A DNA stretch of 41,445 bases from positions 1-41,445 of the forward strand of contig CAXKVR010000344.1 in assembly GCA_964058845.1 (NCBI GenBank), read 5' to 3'. The DNA is from Carex sylvatica. Taxonomy: Eukaryota > Streptophyta > Magnoliopsida > Poales > Cyperaceae. The notes below the pieces were generated by a model. That model was not told the DNA's origin. It was given only the letters and a program-made list of their open reading frames with translations, and ran no database searches. The position numbers and the translations under genes were made by a program. Position 1 is the stretch's first letter. Each line of letters opens with the position of its first letter. Shown here in pieces: positions 10,371 through 21,682 of this stretch.

Positions 10371-11140
10371 GTTATCATTTACATGTTAGCCCTCCGAAAT
10401 TTAAATTCATCATCTCAAAGCGGGACTATATATTAAATTATGAATTGATAAGTAGGTTGAGCTTTGAATTTCTTCCTTTCTTTGGCCTATAATGTTCATC
10501 GTTTACAAGATTTGACAACTTTATATTTCTTTTTTTTTCTAAACATTGTAAACAAGTCAATCAAGTCAAATTAAATTCATATGTTTTCAACTTGGGAGCG
10601 TTATAGCTTTAGAGAAAAAAAAAAATCATATGTTTTAGCAAAATACTGAAAAAAAATTCAAATAATGTATTTATTTAGGTCCTTTGGTCTATATTTTGTA
10701 AATTCTCTTTAACATTTTTCAGTTATCTGAGCATATGAGTTTCAAATTACTAAAAATATATGCTCAAAAATTAAATTTATTATTGCCAAATCTTGTATAT
10801 AAATTATAAATATTAAGGTTCTAAATAGCATACTATAGCGGTAATATAGTGCCGTTATAGCGTTTTCGGATCATAAAAGCTATGGCGCTATAGCGCGCTA
10901 TTCTGCGCTATAGTGGCATTATATAAACATAGCATTGTTTTTTTAGTTATTCCGTTATGATGCGATAAACACTATTTAAATATTTGATAAATATTGTTGT
11001 TAAAAACCAGAATAAAAAAAAAGAAGTTGGCGTTTGACATACTAAAATAGCAAAAGGCACGTTTATAGTCGTTGCCATTTACATATCAACCCTTGGAAGT
11101 TTTAATTCATTCATCTGAAAAGCCGGACAATAAAGATTAA
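10371..11140. repeat. Pair of ~70-bp diverged direct repeats (10371-10436, 11071-11140)
   Basis: Both copies read GTT..CATTTACAT...CC..GAA.TTT.AATTCAT.CATCT.AAAG..GGAC followed by ATTAA. They are roughly 70 percent alike by eye. The first directly follows the fold-back MITE and the second directly precedes the 11130-11965 palindrome. The ~630 bp between them includes the CTATAGCG cluster at 10815-10930 but no gene. Confidence 0.6.
10815..10930. repeat. Cluster of CTATAGCG / GCGCTATAG motifs
   Basis: At least six copies of TATAGCG or its inverse occur within ~110 bp, including the palindromic core TATAGCGCGCTA and the inverted pair TATAGCGC...GCGCTATA. The cluster is GC-richer than its surroundings. 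Dense short subterminal motifs like this occur at the ends of plant DNA transposons, so it may be a transposon end remnant. No terminal repeats or target duplication were found. Confidence 0.45.
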
Positions 11141-11965
11141 CAAGCAGATTAATTTGCTTTTACATATAAAAAAAAAGTTGTGCTATTTTAAACGTATAAA
11201 TTAAAATATTGAATGTTGAGAGAAGATTTTGTTTGTAAATATTTCTTTTTCTTTTTCTCACTTGTATTGACTTAATTAATAATCAAAACTAATTAAAGAA
11301 GTGAGAGAGAAATCCGCTTTCAGATATTTACGAAAGGAGGCTACAAACTTATACCGGTTACTAAATATTGTATTAATTTAATAAATGGAACTCATTTATA
11401 AATTTTATTATAAAATGAAAATAATATAAGCACCAACCGCTGAATATATAATAATATAATATAAAAATCAAATAATTATTCAAAACAAGGGTTCTATATG
11501 TTCGATCGAATAATTTTTTTGAATAAATATTGTTTTGAATAACTTTTTGGTTCTTTTTTTTTTGTTAAATGCATTTGTAATGCACTGCCTCAAGGAAGGA
11601 AGGCATATTTTTTTGGTTCTTATATGTTCGATCGATGACTAGTGTTGATATCATTTTCTTAAAAATAAAATTTATAAATGAGTTGCAATTATTAAATGAA
11701 TATAATATTTAGTGGTTGGTAGAATCCTTAGTCTGTTAGCCTTTTTTTTATAATCATTTAAAATTGAATTTCTCTCTCACTTCTTTTATCAACTCCTTTC
11801 TTAATAATTAAGTCAATATAATAGAGACAGTTAAAAGTGACAAACTAAGTATTTTGAAAGAAAATTCTCTCAATACTCAATATTTTAATTTGTACGCTTA
11901 AAATAATTTGTAAACACAACTCAAATACAAATTAAAGACGGTGATAATCAGCTTATTATGCACAA
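11130..11965. repeat. Large palindromic element, ~0.8 kb
   Basis: The left arm (about 11177-11430) is inverted in the right arm (about 11650-11920). Examples are TAAATTAAAATATTGAATGTTGAGAG against CTCTCAATACTCAATATTTTAATTT, GACTTAATTAATAA against TTAATAATTAAGTC, AAGAAGTGAGAGAGAAAT against ATTTCTCTCTCACTTCTT, and AACTCATTTATAAATTTTAT against ATAAAATTTATAAATGAGTT. The centre holds two GGTTCT(T)ATATGTTCGATCGA copies (near 11500 and 11617). No coding sequence is seen. It is probably an aged fold-back MITE, and the outer limits are approximate. Confidence 0.7.
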
Positions 11966-12148
11966 GAACTAAAAAAACATAATACCGAAAAATGAGAGTT
12001 CAGTAGCATAAGTCATCTTAATTTTAATTCGAAATCAATAGTTTTTAAAAACTTATAAATCATTTTTTTTAATTATATATAGAATTTTCCTACTCTGTAG
12101 GTTTCGAACTCATGACATCTCATATAGAAGCCAGGGAGTATGTATCCT

Positions 12149-12299
12149 CTGAGATATCTCATATTTTGCATGATCGATGTGTCCGATGTCTATTCGGGGA
12201 TAGCGCAGGGGCAATATTATTTGAGCTTTGAAATTCATACATAACGTATTTGAACGGTTGAGATTCTAAAGAAGTCACGCAAAATATGAGATATCCTAG
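12149..12299. repeat. 150-bp hairpin element
   Basis: GAGATATCTCATATTTTGCATGA (12151-12173) is inverted as TCACGCAAAATATGAGATATCC (12275-12296), giving stems of about 22 bp with few mismatches. The ~100-bp middle is GC-richer than its surroundings. It has the size and form of a MITE, but no target duplication was defined. Confidence 0.55.
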
Positions 12300-13970
12300 A
12301 TGACGTAAATTCAAAGTTATGTACCTTTGCTACTAGACAAAAATAAGTTATTAAAACTTAAACATATTACTTGTTATTAAAAGTTGTTTATGTTTTTTTA
12401 GTTCTGTACAAAACAAGGTATAGCTTCTAAGATGAATTAATCTCCAACAAACAAAAAAAGTCGATAAGATGAATGTTGAAATTAATTGAACATATAGATT
12501 TTATTAGAGTGATACTATGGTACTATGCATAGTGTGAATTGATCTGTAGGTCAATATATTTATTTTCAAAATATAAACGATTGATATGAACCATACAACA
12601 TCATCTTCATATAAAAATATAATTGTTGGACAAATTTTACATTTTTTTTACAATTTTTATTTTTTTAATAGATAAAGAATTACTTGATTCAAAATATTTA
12701 GATCATTCAAAAATAATTTTCTATCTAAAAAAGATAAAGAATTCTAAAAAGATATGAAATTTAGTCTGCAATAGATCGATACTTTATATTTAAAAACAAA
12801 AGTACGGACTAATCCGCTCTAGACATATATTAGTATTACTTACTCTACATTTTAGTGCACTTGTATTCAGGGGCGGAACTAGATACAAGCAAAGGGGGAC
12901 CAGACACCTCCCAACTTATTGGAAGTTGCTTATTGAGTAGTTACTTTCATATGTTTTTTGTACAGATGTCTAACAAATATTATAATGATGAACTAACAAA
13001 TATTATAATGTTGTTAGATAAGCTCGTCACTTTAAATAAGAACTTAATGAATGATTTAATATTTTAAATTCATCATTTAAGTTTTGAATTTTCAAATTAA
13101 TGCCAAAAAAGTTGACAAATTGACAAATTCCCAACAGGCGGTTTTTGTTTAATTGACAAATTGTATCGTTAACCGAATTAATGCTTATCTGTATTTTCTT
13201 TTATCAGGAAGCACGGGTAAATAGTATTGACAAAGCTAATTCTGCTTCACGCAACACAGTCATTGTTTTTTTCATTTTGTCTATTAGTCATGCGAGTAAA
13301 TATAAAATAACTCTCTCAATATCTTTCTCCAGGAAGCATACCGTGTTACTCAAAACTATATTTTTGACATTAACAAATCATCAAACCATCAAACTAAAAG
13401 TAAAGAGAAAATTATGAGATTTTCTATGGAAGTTAATATATTCATGCCTTCTCTGTAAGTTTGATACCTCTATTTTACTACGAATAGAGTAGGAACAAAT
13501 TTTTTTTTGCCAGAATATCCCATAACCCAAAACAAATAAATGATTTGTTTTGGGTTTAGGGTTTAGGGATTATCCATTCCTCTCAGGGATAATCGAACCG
13601 AATCTCTTGCTCACATGTGGGCAGAAAAATTCTGCTAACATATATCTGTTCATTTATCTTGATGCTCAACGATTATAATTGAAATATGGAGAAGACACAA
13701 CCTATACATTAATTATAACTGTTCAAATTAAGGATGGATGGAGAATGGACCCTGTTAGCAGGATTTTCCGGAATTATCTTTTCTTGAAAAAATTTCATTA
13801 TTTGTTATAAAACTACTATCCTTTCGTACTATTCTTTTTAATTATTTCTTCTCTCGATAAATTGCTTTCTTGCCCAAAATTCTTTTACCAAACACCATGA
13901 GAAAAAAAATAAAAGATTGAAAAAAAATTACTCCTAAAATAATTATCTTTCACTCTTTCTATATATTCTG
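12300..13970. other. AT-rich intergenic stretch with minor repeat traces
   Basis: No gene is supported. At 12868 a CAGGGGCGGAACTAG sequence resembles the end of the MITE at 30959-31149 (CAGGGGCGGAGTCAG), but no second end was found. The short frames at 12855-13067 and 13181-13417 are low-complexity and unlike any known protein. Confidence 0.5.
13524..13568. repeat. 14-bp perfect hairpin next to a telomere-like motif
   Basis: AACCCAAAACAAAT (13524-13537) and ATTTGTTTTGGGTT (13543-13556) form a perfect stem with a 5-nt loop. The right arm runs into GGGTTTAGGGTTTAGGG, two to three units of the plant telomere repeat TTTAGGG. Such short interstitial copies are common in plants. Confidence 0.6.
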
Positions 13971-13977
13971 AAGAAAT

Positions 13978-14335
13978 GCGTGGCTTGGTACCATTTAAAA
14001 TCAAGGCTTTCTTGTGGCTGGTTCTACACAAAAAGGTTCTGACAAAATGTACAATGTTGAGAAGCGGCTGGGAGGGGATGTGACATGCTCCTCCTGTGAG
14101 GATAGTGAAAGAAAGCCAATCAGGCAACTGGAAAATTGATACCCAGTTCTATGGAGCACCTCTGGTCTCTGGGAGAATGTAGCTCAACTCATGGGGGGCA
14201 CATTTAGGAAGCATAGCGCAGTGCTCGGGGCAGTGTTTTGGGTGATATGGGAAGAGAGAAATAGGCGAACTTTTAAGTCTGATCAAGGATGCCACAAAAC
14301 AATCCGACTGATTGCCAGTATTCTCTCTCATTTTT
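13978..14335 (+). pseudogene. Degenerate LINE (non-LTR retrotransposon) 3' fragment
   Basis: The translated pieces match the C-terminal zinc-binding region that follows reverse transcriptase in plant L1-type LINEs. In order they are VPFKIKAFLWLVLHKKVLTK (from about 13988), a CxxC in another frame (CSSCED near 14088), and AVFWVIWEERNRRTFKSD (about 14225-14285). Frame changes and stops (TGA after RSGWEGM) show it is dead. The T-rich tract at 14330-14370 and unique DNA follow. The 5' part of the element is missing, which is usual for LINE insertions. Confidence 0.75.
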
Positions 14336-14829
14336 TTTATTTTTATTTTTATTTTTTTTGGACAGGATTCTGGGTTGGAAGCTTGGTGGTGCTAAAGGGA
14401 TAATCATCTAAGGAGTTGGTTCACTGGCTCACTGCACACAAAGTGGCTGGCCTTAGCTAACTTGTCAGCTTGTGTATGTAGTTAGGTTTTGTGTGGTTTG
14501 TGTGGATGTACTATTACTTCTCTAATTTTGTTTTGAGTTTGGCTAGCGTGTTATACATAAATAATCCTTTCAGTAATAAGTTGAACATGAGCACATTTAG
14601 GCCCCAGAACTAAAATATATTTAGCATATTTACTAAAACAATAAAAAAAAATTGTACAAAAAAGGTTGGTGTTTCTCTATACGGTGAAAATTCTATTAAC
14701 TCAATAGACACCTCATGTAATATCAAACTAAATTACAACACATACCCACCTATAGCCCCATAATCATATAATTAAATTACCTAACAGATACATCCACAAG
14801 CAAAGAACAAACAAAACAAATATAATAGG
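14336..14829. other. 3' flank of the hnRNP-like gene and LINE tail
   Basis: Starts with (ATTTTT)n-type sequence, then ~200 bp rich in TGTG and TTTGTG that may be LINE 3' UTR, then AT-rich DNA that probably contains the poly(A) site of the minus-strand gene ending at 14830. No ORF is supported. Confidence 0.45.
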
Positions 14830-17800
14830 CTAGCGGAGGCTTCTAAACTGATGTGAACCAAACTCAGGCTCTATTGGCTCACCAGTAAATGGGTCAAACT
14901 TGTACGGTTGACCAGTTAAAGGATCATACCGGATCTGTTGCCTATCAAGAGTTACAAGAGGCAAAAACTGCGCTTCAGACCTAGAAACTGTACCGTACCC
15001 TAAGGATGATGTACCAACCAGCTGTTCTCTGTGCAAGGAGGCTGTTTCTTCTTTAAGTTTCATAATGGGATTTCGAGAAAATAGAGGCTCTTTGCTGTAT
15101 TGCGAAGAGTAGGTGTATACACCAGGAGAGGAGCTGTACCTAATGTACCTGTAACCAAAATAAATTCTTATATCAAATGATCCTGCATGTATTGGTAAAA
15201 TAATAACTAATTGAAAAAATTTAAAAGACCTTGGAGGATGATCTAGAGCTGGTTCAATGGGTGGGGCCCGGGAAGAGTAGTTGCTCCTTGGAGGATGATC
15301 TAGAGCTGGTTCAATGGGTTGGACCCGGGATGAGTAGTTGCTCCTTAGAGGAGGTGAATTGCTCCTAGTTAATAAATTAACCCTTTGCTGCCAATAAAAA
15401 TCAAATAGATAAATTGAAGTCCATGACAGTATTATGATGAGCATGGCCAGAAATTATTTAGGAAATAGAGAAGCACCTTGGCAACCAAGGAATCAAAGAA
15501 TGCTCTCTTGTCATGCTTGTCACTGCCAGAGAACAAGAACTAAAACACAAAAACAAAAATTGAACTAGTTAAAACAAGACAAGCACAATAATAACACCAA
15601 AAACAGCAATACTAACAACAGCAACAGCAGCAGAAGCAGAAGCAACAGCAACAACAATGACAGTAATAATGAGAATTAGAATGAGAATTACGATGACATC
15701 ATAAAGTAATGGTTGATATTATTGTTGTTATAATGATGACAATTTTTTTTGACAACGACGGAGACGATCTGACCTGATCAAGGACAGCTATTGCAGCTTG
15801 CTCGGGTAGCTCCTTAAGATTATTCACGCAGTGAATATCAATCTACGATAGGAAAAAAAAAATGTTAGGAAACAACAGTGGAGCTAAAGCAGTGCATAAC
15901 AGAGTTGAATTTTATGGAGGGGTGAGATCCACGTCAAGTACTACCATGCCAGATTAAATTCTGTTTTAAACTAGTCTATGAAGTAGCTGATAAGAAAATG
16001 CTTCAAAATAGCAGACGAGACAAACATAAACAAGAGAAAACTCATTACATCATATCGAGTGCCAATGCCAAGACGAAATAATCGATTGAGTCGATCCCTA
16101 ACCACTGGGGATAATAAAGCAAGAGAAGCTTCATATGCATCCAAATGTACCTAAATAGCAATAAAATATTTAAAACCGAAGAGATAAAATTAAGATATAT
16201 TCTTCATAAAGGAAAATAGTGATGATATTAATATTCATGGGACAATAAACTAAATTCAGGGCATTTTTAGGTTTACAAGTACCAAAGGAAACATAGAGAA
16301 AACTTACTGAATTATCTATTCTTGGGGCTTTTAGAGTAGGGTGAAGGGCCAAATCATCATGGTGGGATCCCTGAGAGTAATCAGGCCTTTCAATGGGGAT
16401 CTCCAGTGGCTTGGCTTCAGTATCCTCCTCACGGGGCCGCTTTGCGCCTTTCTCCATTGGTCTTGCCACAGACACCTATTTTGAATTGCATAAACATAAT
16501 CAAACAAGGTTAGGTACTGAGTTTCTGACTAAGGTATCTTACTGGCAAGGTCATTTTAAACAGTAAGGTACTACGGTATCAGAGATGTAGTTGTCTCAGG
16601 ATTGACCCTTCTAATGCATATATCCTATACTTTGTCAGATTTACCAGTAGAAATCACAATCCCAGCCTTACAGTTCAAATTTGTTGTTCTCTGTGTTTTT
16701 TCTCTTTTTCCTAGACAACGTAACTTTTTTAAACTTAATGAATTGTTAGATGGTACTTCGCATTCTGACCTTAAAAAAAAAAAATCATGAACACATAAAT
16801 TGAACGAGTACAGGGAACCAAAACTATTTTAATGTTTGGATTATGCCAATGTTTCAAAATATTTTATCTGATGACATGCCTTGATTGTAAAAGGTGGGCC
16901 CTTGTCTGGTGCTGTTATAGTTCTCCCATTCATTTCCCTTATTGCTCTATCCAATTCCTGTCAAGATAAACAATATAAAAAGGAACCAAATAGGAACGAA
17001 TCATTAATCAAACAGTATGTTATCATGCCACTCAGTAGTTACTCTCAGAAAAAAGGATCTAGAATGATATAAGCGGTTATATAAACTAACCGCACAGGCA
17101 GAAAAGTGAACAAATCCGACTGGTTGACGGCCTTTTCTTGATAATGCCACCTTCTCCACCTTATAAAGATAAAATACAACTGATGTTAGTGACCATATTT
17201 ATTATTATACTGATGTGAGAGGCAATGCCAAAAAAAATCCACCCTCATAAATTATTCACCTTTCCTATTGGATCAAAAAGCCCGTGAAGGAAGTCTTCAC
17301 TGGCATTCTGGGGTAAATTCCCAATAAAAGCTATCTTAACCTGAATGAAATAAACAAAATAAACATAAAAGATATGAAAAACAGAACATATTCAACAATC
17401 AAAGTAAACTTTTACTAAGCATTAGAAATTGATTAGATACAACTCCACACCAAAACCTGAATCATTAAACCCTCCCTGCCAGCCACTTCAAAAGAAAAAA
17501 CAACAACCAAAAAGTCATAAAGAACAAAATAATATTGAACTCTGTGATCCCTTTCCAACTAGGTAATGTACAAAATACCATGAAAAAAAATGTTACAAAC
17601 AAATAGGTACCTTAGCCGTGTCAGCCAAATCAAACTCAGGTTCAGGTTCAGCCCAGTCTACTACTGGATGCAAATCAACACCAAGCATGAAGTCCGGCTT
17701 GGATCCAATTCGATGTGCTCGAGCCGCCGCCTATGGTTTCATGTATGATTTATTTTAATACTATTGTTTGAGATTGGTATATCTGATATTGATCTGGTAT

Positions 17801-20800
17801 GTTTTTTATAAGATCAAAATTAGAGATTGAGATTGAAGAACATGTTTCTCGTATCATTCTTTCACGCATGTTTTTTGCCAGAAAAATTAATCATCATGAA
17901 AATGTTAAATGAGGTATACCTCTTTAAATCAAAGTTATATCTTCCATTTGTTATACATCATTAGTTATCTTATGTTTCCCTATTCTAATTTCAGAACATG
18001 TTGTCCAACCAATTTAGTTTAACAGTTGTACCACTTTTCCTTGGTATAGGGCTTTGGCTATCCTTTAGTGGTGATTCGGCATCATTGTGATTTTTTTTTC
18101 TTTCTTACATAAGTTCTTGTGGTTAAAATATTATAATAATCAAGCAGAATAAAATTATATTATCTCTCAACATTATCAAATAATAAGGCTTCCAAAAAGA
18201 GTCAACAAAACACAATTCAACTTAAATAAGAATATTGATTCATGCATAGTGTCAAGATCTTCCCAGTGTATTCACATCTTCAAAAATCCTTTACTTAGCT
18301 TGTTTTCCCTCTTTTGTTTTGATTGACCACATGTGACTCGGATTACGTAATCATGCTCAACTTGAGAAAAAATAATGCTGCAAATTTTCATTTAAACTTA
18401 ACTTGAACAATACCAATTACAGACCTATAAAGAGATTTAAAATTTCAATTTAATCAAAATCCTTTGGAAAATCTCAAGCTGGATAAGAATTAAGAGGACA
18501 ATGTGAAAATTTGCAGAAAAAGACACTGATATACCTAATATGACACCTATTCACCCTTTCCTAAGTTTGGTCAACCCTACAGTAATGAAATATGTGCATA
18601 TTCAACAATATTATTTCTCACTTCTTACTATTTCGCAAATCAATAGATAATTTTGACCTGACACAAACCAACCCGACTCGGGAGTCCCCTGATCAAATCC
18701 AGTTGTGAAGCCCAAACCATCTGACCAATTTACTGAGTCACTGGCCCTAGGAGAGGGAAGAGAACCATCTTTTACTGTACTTCACACATCAAGTTCCTTT
18801 TCATTAATTTTGGTTGACAGATCCCAGATAAATTTTATGTTTTTTTCTTTTTTTCTTTTACAAATTCACAACCTGTCTTGTGTAGAATAGTTATCTTCTT
18901 TGATTATAGAAGTAATATGACAAGTTTGTGCTTGCAGTAATTCCATTCGACTTTAAAAATATCATAGAAGTTTTGTTTTATCATTGTCCCTCAATCAGAA
19001 AGTACAATTTGATGAGCTTATATTCCAAAGAACTCTGTGAAGTTATTTCTCAATAAAATTCAGACTTTCCCATGTCAATTAGCAAAAGAAACATGCTTTG
19101 ATAAACAATCATATCTCAATTTCAGTTTTTGCAAAAAAACTAAATTGATTGCTTCCATCAAGATCAATTATTTTCTTTTTATTAAGCAAACCCTTGGGTG
19201 GTTGATAAATTTTGATCGGCCAATTGGATCAGTGTAATAAGTCAAGTGGTTTATGCAAATCAGAATATGTTTTATCATTATTTTCTAAATCATATAAATC
19301 ATTAAAGCAAACATCTTAAACCACCATATGCAAAGATTTCTATTAATTACCAGTTAAGATACATTTTATTATTCCTTTTTAAAGGATTATTGGATTACTA
19401 ATCAAATAAAGAGATATGATATAATTCTGATATACGAAGACATACCATTGTTCACACCTGCAATGCATGAAAATAAACTTGACATAGCGGCATACATCAA
19501 TATTAAATATGCAAAGAGACTGAACTTCAGTTAAACGTACCCCATGAGTTGCAAACCGTACAAATGCAAAGCCTCGGTTGAGAGTTTTTCTACGACCAGA
19601 AACCTCAGCAAATGGAGCCATTGCAAGTTCAACTGACACCACTTCTCTAAATGCCTTTCAAAACACAAAGATTTCAAAATTAAAGCACAAGGGTTTGTAT
19701 AACATGCAAAAAAGATAAAAAAAAGAAACTACAATACCTGACGGATCAGCTGATCAAATTCTGCAGAGCTCCAATCTAGCACAGAGTAAAATATAAACAG
19801 ATCAACTAAATGACCAAAATATATTAAAGGTATAATTTCATATGTGGAAAGACAAACACATCTGAATATCATAAATACCCCAACAAAACAAGAACTCCCT
19901 CATATGCCGCAAAAAGGTCTACGTACCACTGGCCTTTAGCCCTATCCCTATTCGCTCAGAGAAAATACCAAAACTGCCAGCCAGTTATTAACCCGTGTAG
20001 AAAAAAATATTATTTATGAAAACGAACAATAAAACAAATACATGCAATGTTTATGGGTAAATTTTGAATATATGTCTTCTGCTCAGATATACATTAAATT
20101 TTATCATTTCTTATGAAGAGATACAGAGAACATGCCCACGATTGAAAATGAATTGATGCCTGAAGTAGACTAATTTCTTAAAAAACAGAAATTGATTTAT
20201 TAAGGAAATTTAATTTAACCAAGGGAATAAAGGAGATGTCCTTGCACGAAACTAACTAATAAACTATAACGTGCTTGCATGATTTGTGAAACTAACCCTT
20301 TTTAAGATTTCCAAAATAAAGAGAACATTTGTCCAAAGAAATGTCAACACCGATTTTTCTTCCTTGAACCTAAAGTACAAAGAAAGTATAAAAAAATATC
20401 AAATTAAAAAACTTTAAAAGCACACTAGCACTTGAATTTAGATGCTATAAAATATGAGTCAAATGACCTTTCAATTTAGAACACTAATTTTAGGATTAAA
20501 CAAGCTTTAGTTTCCACTTTGAAAAACTCTTGACTAAGAAAGAACTAAGAGGAAACTGGTGATCTGTTACCTCAACTCCATTCTTTTCTCTTTTAGCCCA
20601 TAATGCTGACTCTTTTTTAGCATACCTCACAAAACAAAATCCCTTCAACCACAAAATAAAACATAAGTAATATTAATTAGTGGCTATAATTAACAAGATA
20701 AAGACAACCACAATAACAGTAACAAGCAACAAGCAACAGTCAACTATGGTCAAACTTAAGTTCTCTTCTATATCAAAACTAATACCAGACCTAAACAGCT

Positions 20801-21682
20801 CGATACCTAAAAATAGCCTCTTTTAATGCTTTTCAACAAATTGACTACATTACAATTGAGATCAATGTACAGTACCAGTACTAGGCTAAATAAGTACAGT
20901 ACAGAAAGAAAACCTTGGAGATGCCATTTTGGTCCTTCATCAGGCGAATCTCCACAATCTCTCCATAGGCAGAAAACATCTGTTAAATTATCAATGAATT
21001 AACAGAATGTTAAAACCAATGTTTCAAAGAAAATAGAATACTTAGGAAAGGTTTTTATTTTCCGTAATTTTCTAGGTTGCTTAAAACGGGGAAGAACTGC
21101 AGCCCATAAGGGCACATACCATAGCTAAAAATGCTAACGAAACATAAAAGAAATTCGTAAAAGAGAGCAACAACTAAGTAGGAGATTTTTACATAGGGAC
21201 TTTTGTAATTAAGTTACTCTAAATTAAATTTCAATCAACCATTTTGACTTTGTTAAGCAACCATTTTAACTCCAAAAAAAAACTTTGTTGAACAACCAGA
21301 CTTCAGATCTGATAGAATTAAGATCAAACTTATCTTCAAGGCACCAAGAAAGAAACAGATATTGAATTTTTAGGCAATTTGAAAAAAATAGACCTGGTGT
21401 ATTGTGCTTTCTGTAACTGTACGAGGTAGACCTCCGAGAAACACCTCAGATCCCCTTGCACGATTTTCTGAATAATTAATCATGAAAAAGTTCAAGTGAG
21501 ACATTTTCCTAATTCTATAAAGTATATAGATTTGAAATTGCTTACTACTTGCCTTGTTCGCGCAAAGCTCCGCCCGATCGCTCATTCTCCTACAAAGGGT
21601 TAAGGACAGAGAAGGTATAATTAATCTATATCAGACATTCGAGAAGAATACAAATTGACTCTAGCTCGCGTACCTTCGCCAT
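14830..21682 (-). CDS. hnRNP Q/R-like RNA-binding protein with three RRMs
   Basis: Nuclear RNA-binding protein, likely in mRNA processing or transcript regulation. Minus-strand exons: 21682-21674, 21589-21553, 21467-21394, 20979-20914, 20642-20571, 20369-20297, 19775-19738, 19654-19541, 17730-17611, 17340-17260, 17159-17091, 16957-16880, 16475-16308, 16150-16049, 15842-15774, 15539-15477, 15387-15230 and 15148-14830. They total 1710 nt (569 aa), in frame. RRM1 spans about 23-98 (VFLGGL, KGFCFVRYA), RRM2 about 102-190 (LYFGNL, RGFAFVRF) and RRM3 about 203-275 (AFIGNL, weaker VGFVHFSA). A DWAEPEPE segment before RRM3 matches the VEWADP of hnRNP Q/R. A basic KRPREED near 289 may be a nuclear signal. 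Residues 334-411 resemble the acidic helical domain of hnRNP Q, and the tail ends with two [YF]DP[LF]TGxP repeats. The start in an AATGGCG context is the only one fitting the exon chain. The plant hnRNP Q-like protein LIF2 is a possible relative. Confidence 0.93.
15232..15345 (-). repeat. 57-bp in-frame tandem duplication in exon 17 of the hnRNP-like gene
   Basis: Two adjacent 57-bp units (15289-15345 and 15232-15288) differ at only three bases. Each encodes 19 aa, RSNYSSR..PIEPALDHPP, in the region between the helical domain and the tail. The low divergence points to a recent duplication, so copy number may vary between individuals. Confidence 0.95.
15598..15715 (-). repeat. Impure trinucleotide tract in an intron
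   Basis: Runs of AAC, AGC, AGA and AAT triplets (AACAGCAACAGCAGCAGAAG and similar) lie between exons 15 and 16 of the hnRNP-like gene. It is a degenerate microsatellite with no coding meaning. Confidence 0.7.
16878..16879 (-). other. GC-AG intron donor after exon 12 of the hnRNP-like gene
   Basis: The exon ends ATCAAG and the intron starts GCATGT. Only this GC donor keeps frame with the next exon (starting GTGTCTGTGG at 16475). The nearest GT, four bases on, shifts the frame. AAG|GC is the usual context of plant GC-AG introns. Confidence 0.8.
17731..19540 (-). other. Longest intron (1.8 kb) of the hnRNP-like gene
   Basis: It separates exon 8 (ending at 19541, donor GTACGT) from exon 9 (starting at 17730 after ACCATAG) and splits RRM2. 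It is AT-rich with no recognised repeat or gene. The short frames inside (for example 18705-18890 and 19037-19237) are unsupported. Confidence 0.7.
21551..21552 (-). other. GC-AG intron donor after exon 2 of the hnRNP-like gene
   Basis: The exon ends GAACAAG and the intron begins GCAAGTAG, the ideal GC-donor consensus. Using the GT four bases downstream instead brings a TGA into frame in exon 3, so the GC donor is required for an open product. Confidence 0.88.

Noticed and set aside
12095..12135. GTTTCGAACTCATGAC, which resembles an inverted tRNA B box
   Set aside because: No A box, tRNA fold or A-tail could be placed around it. It may be a decayed SINE, but this is not supportable.
13550..13568. 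GGGTTTAGGGTTTAGGG as a telomere junction
   Set aside because: Only two to three units, flanked by ordinary DNA. Such short motifs are common inside plant chromosomes.
14149..14403. Short frames on both strands as a small gene
   Set aside because: The plus-strand frame is part of the dead LINE (WVIWEERNRRTF), and the minus-strand frame is its shadow.
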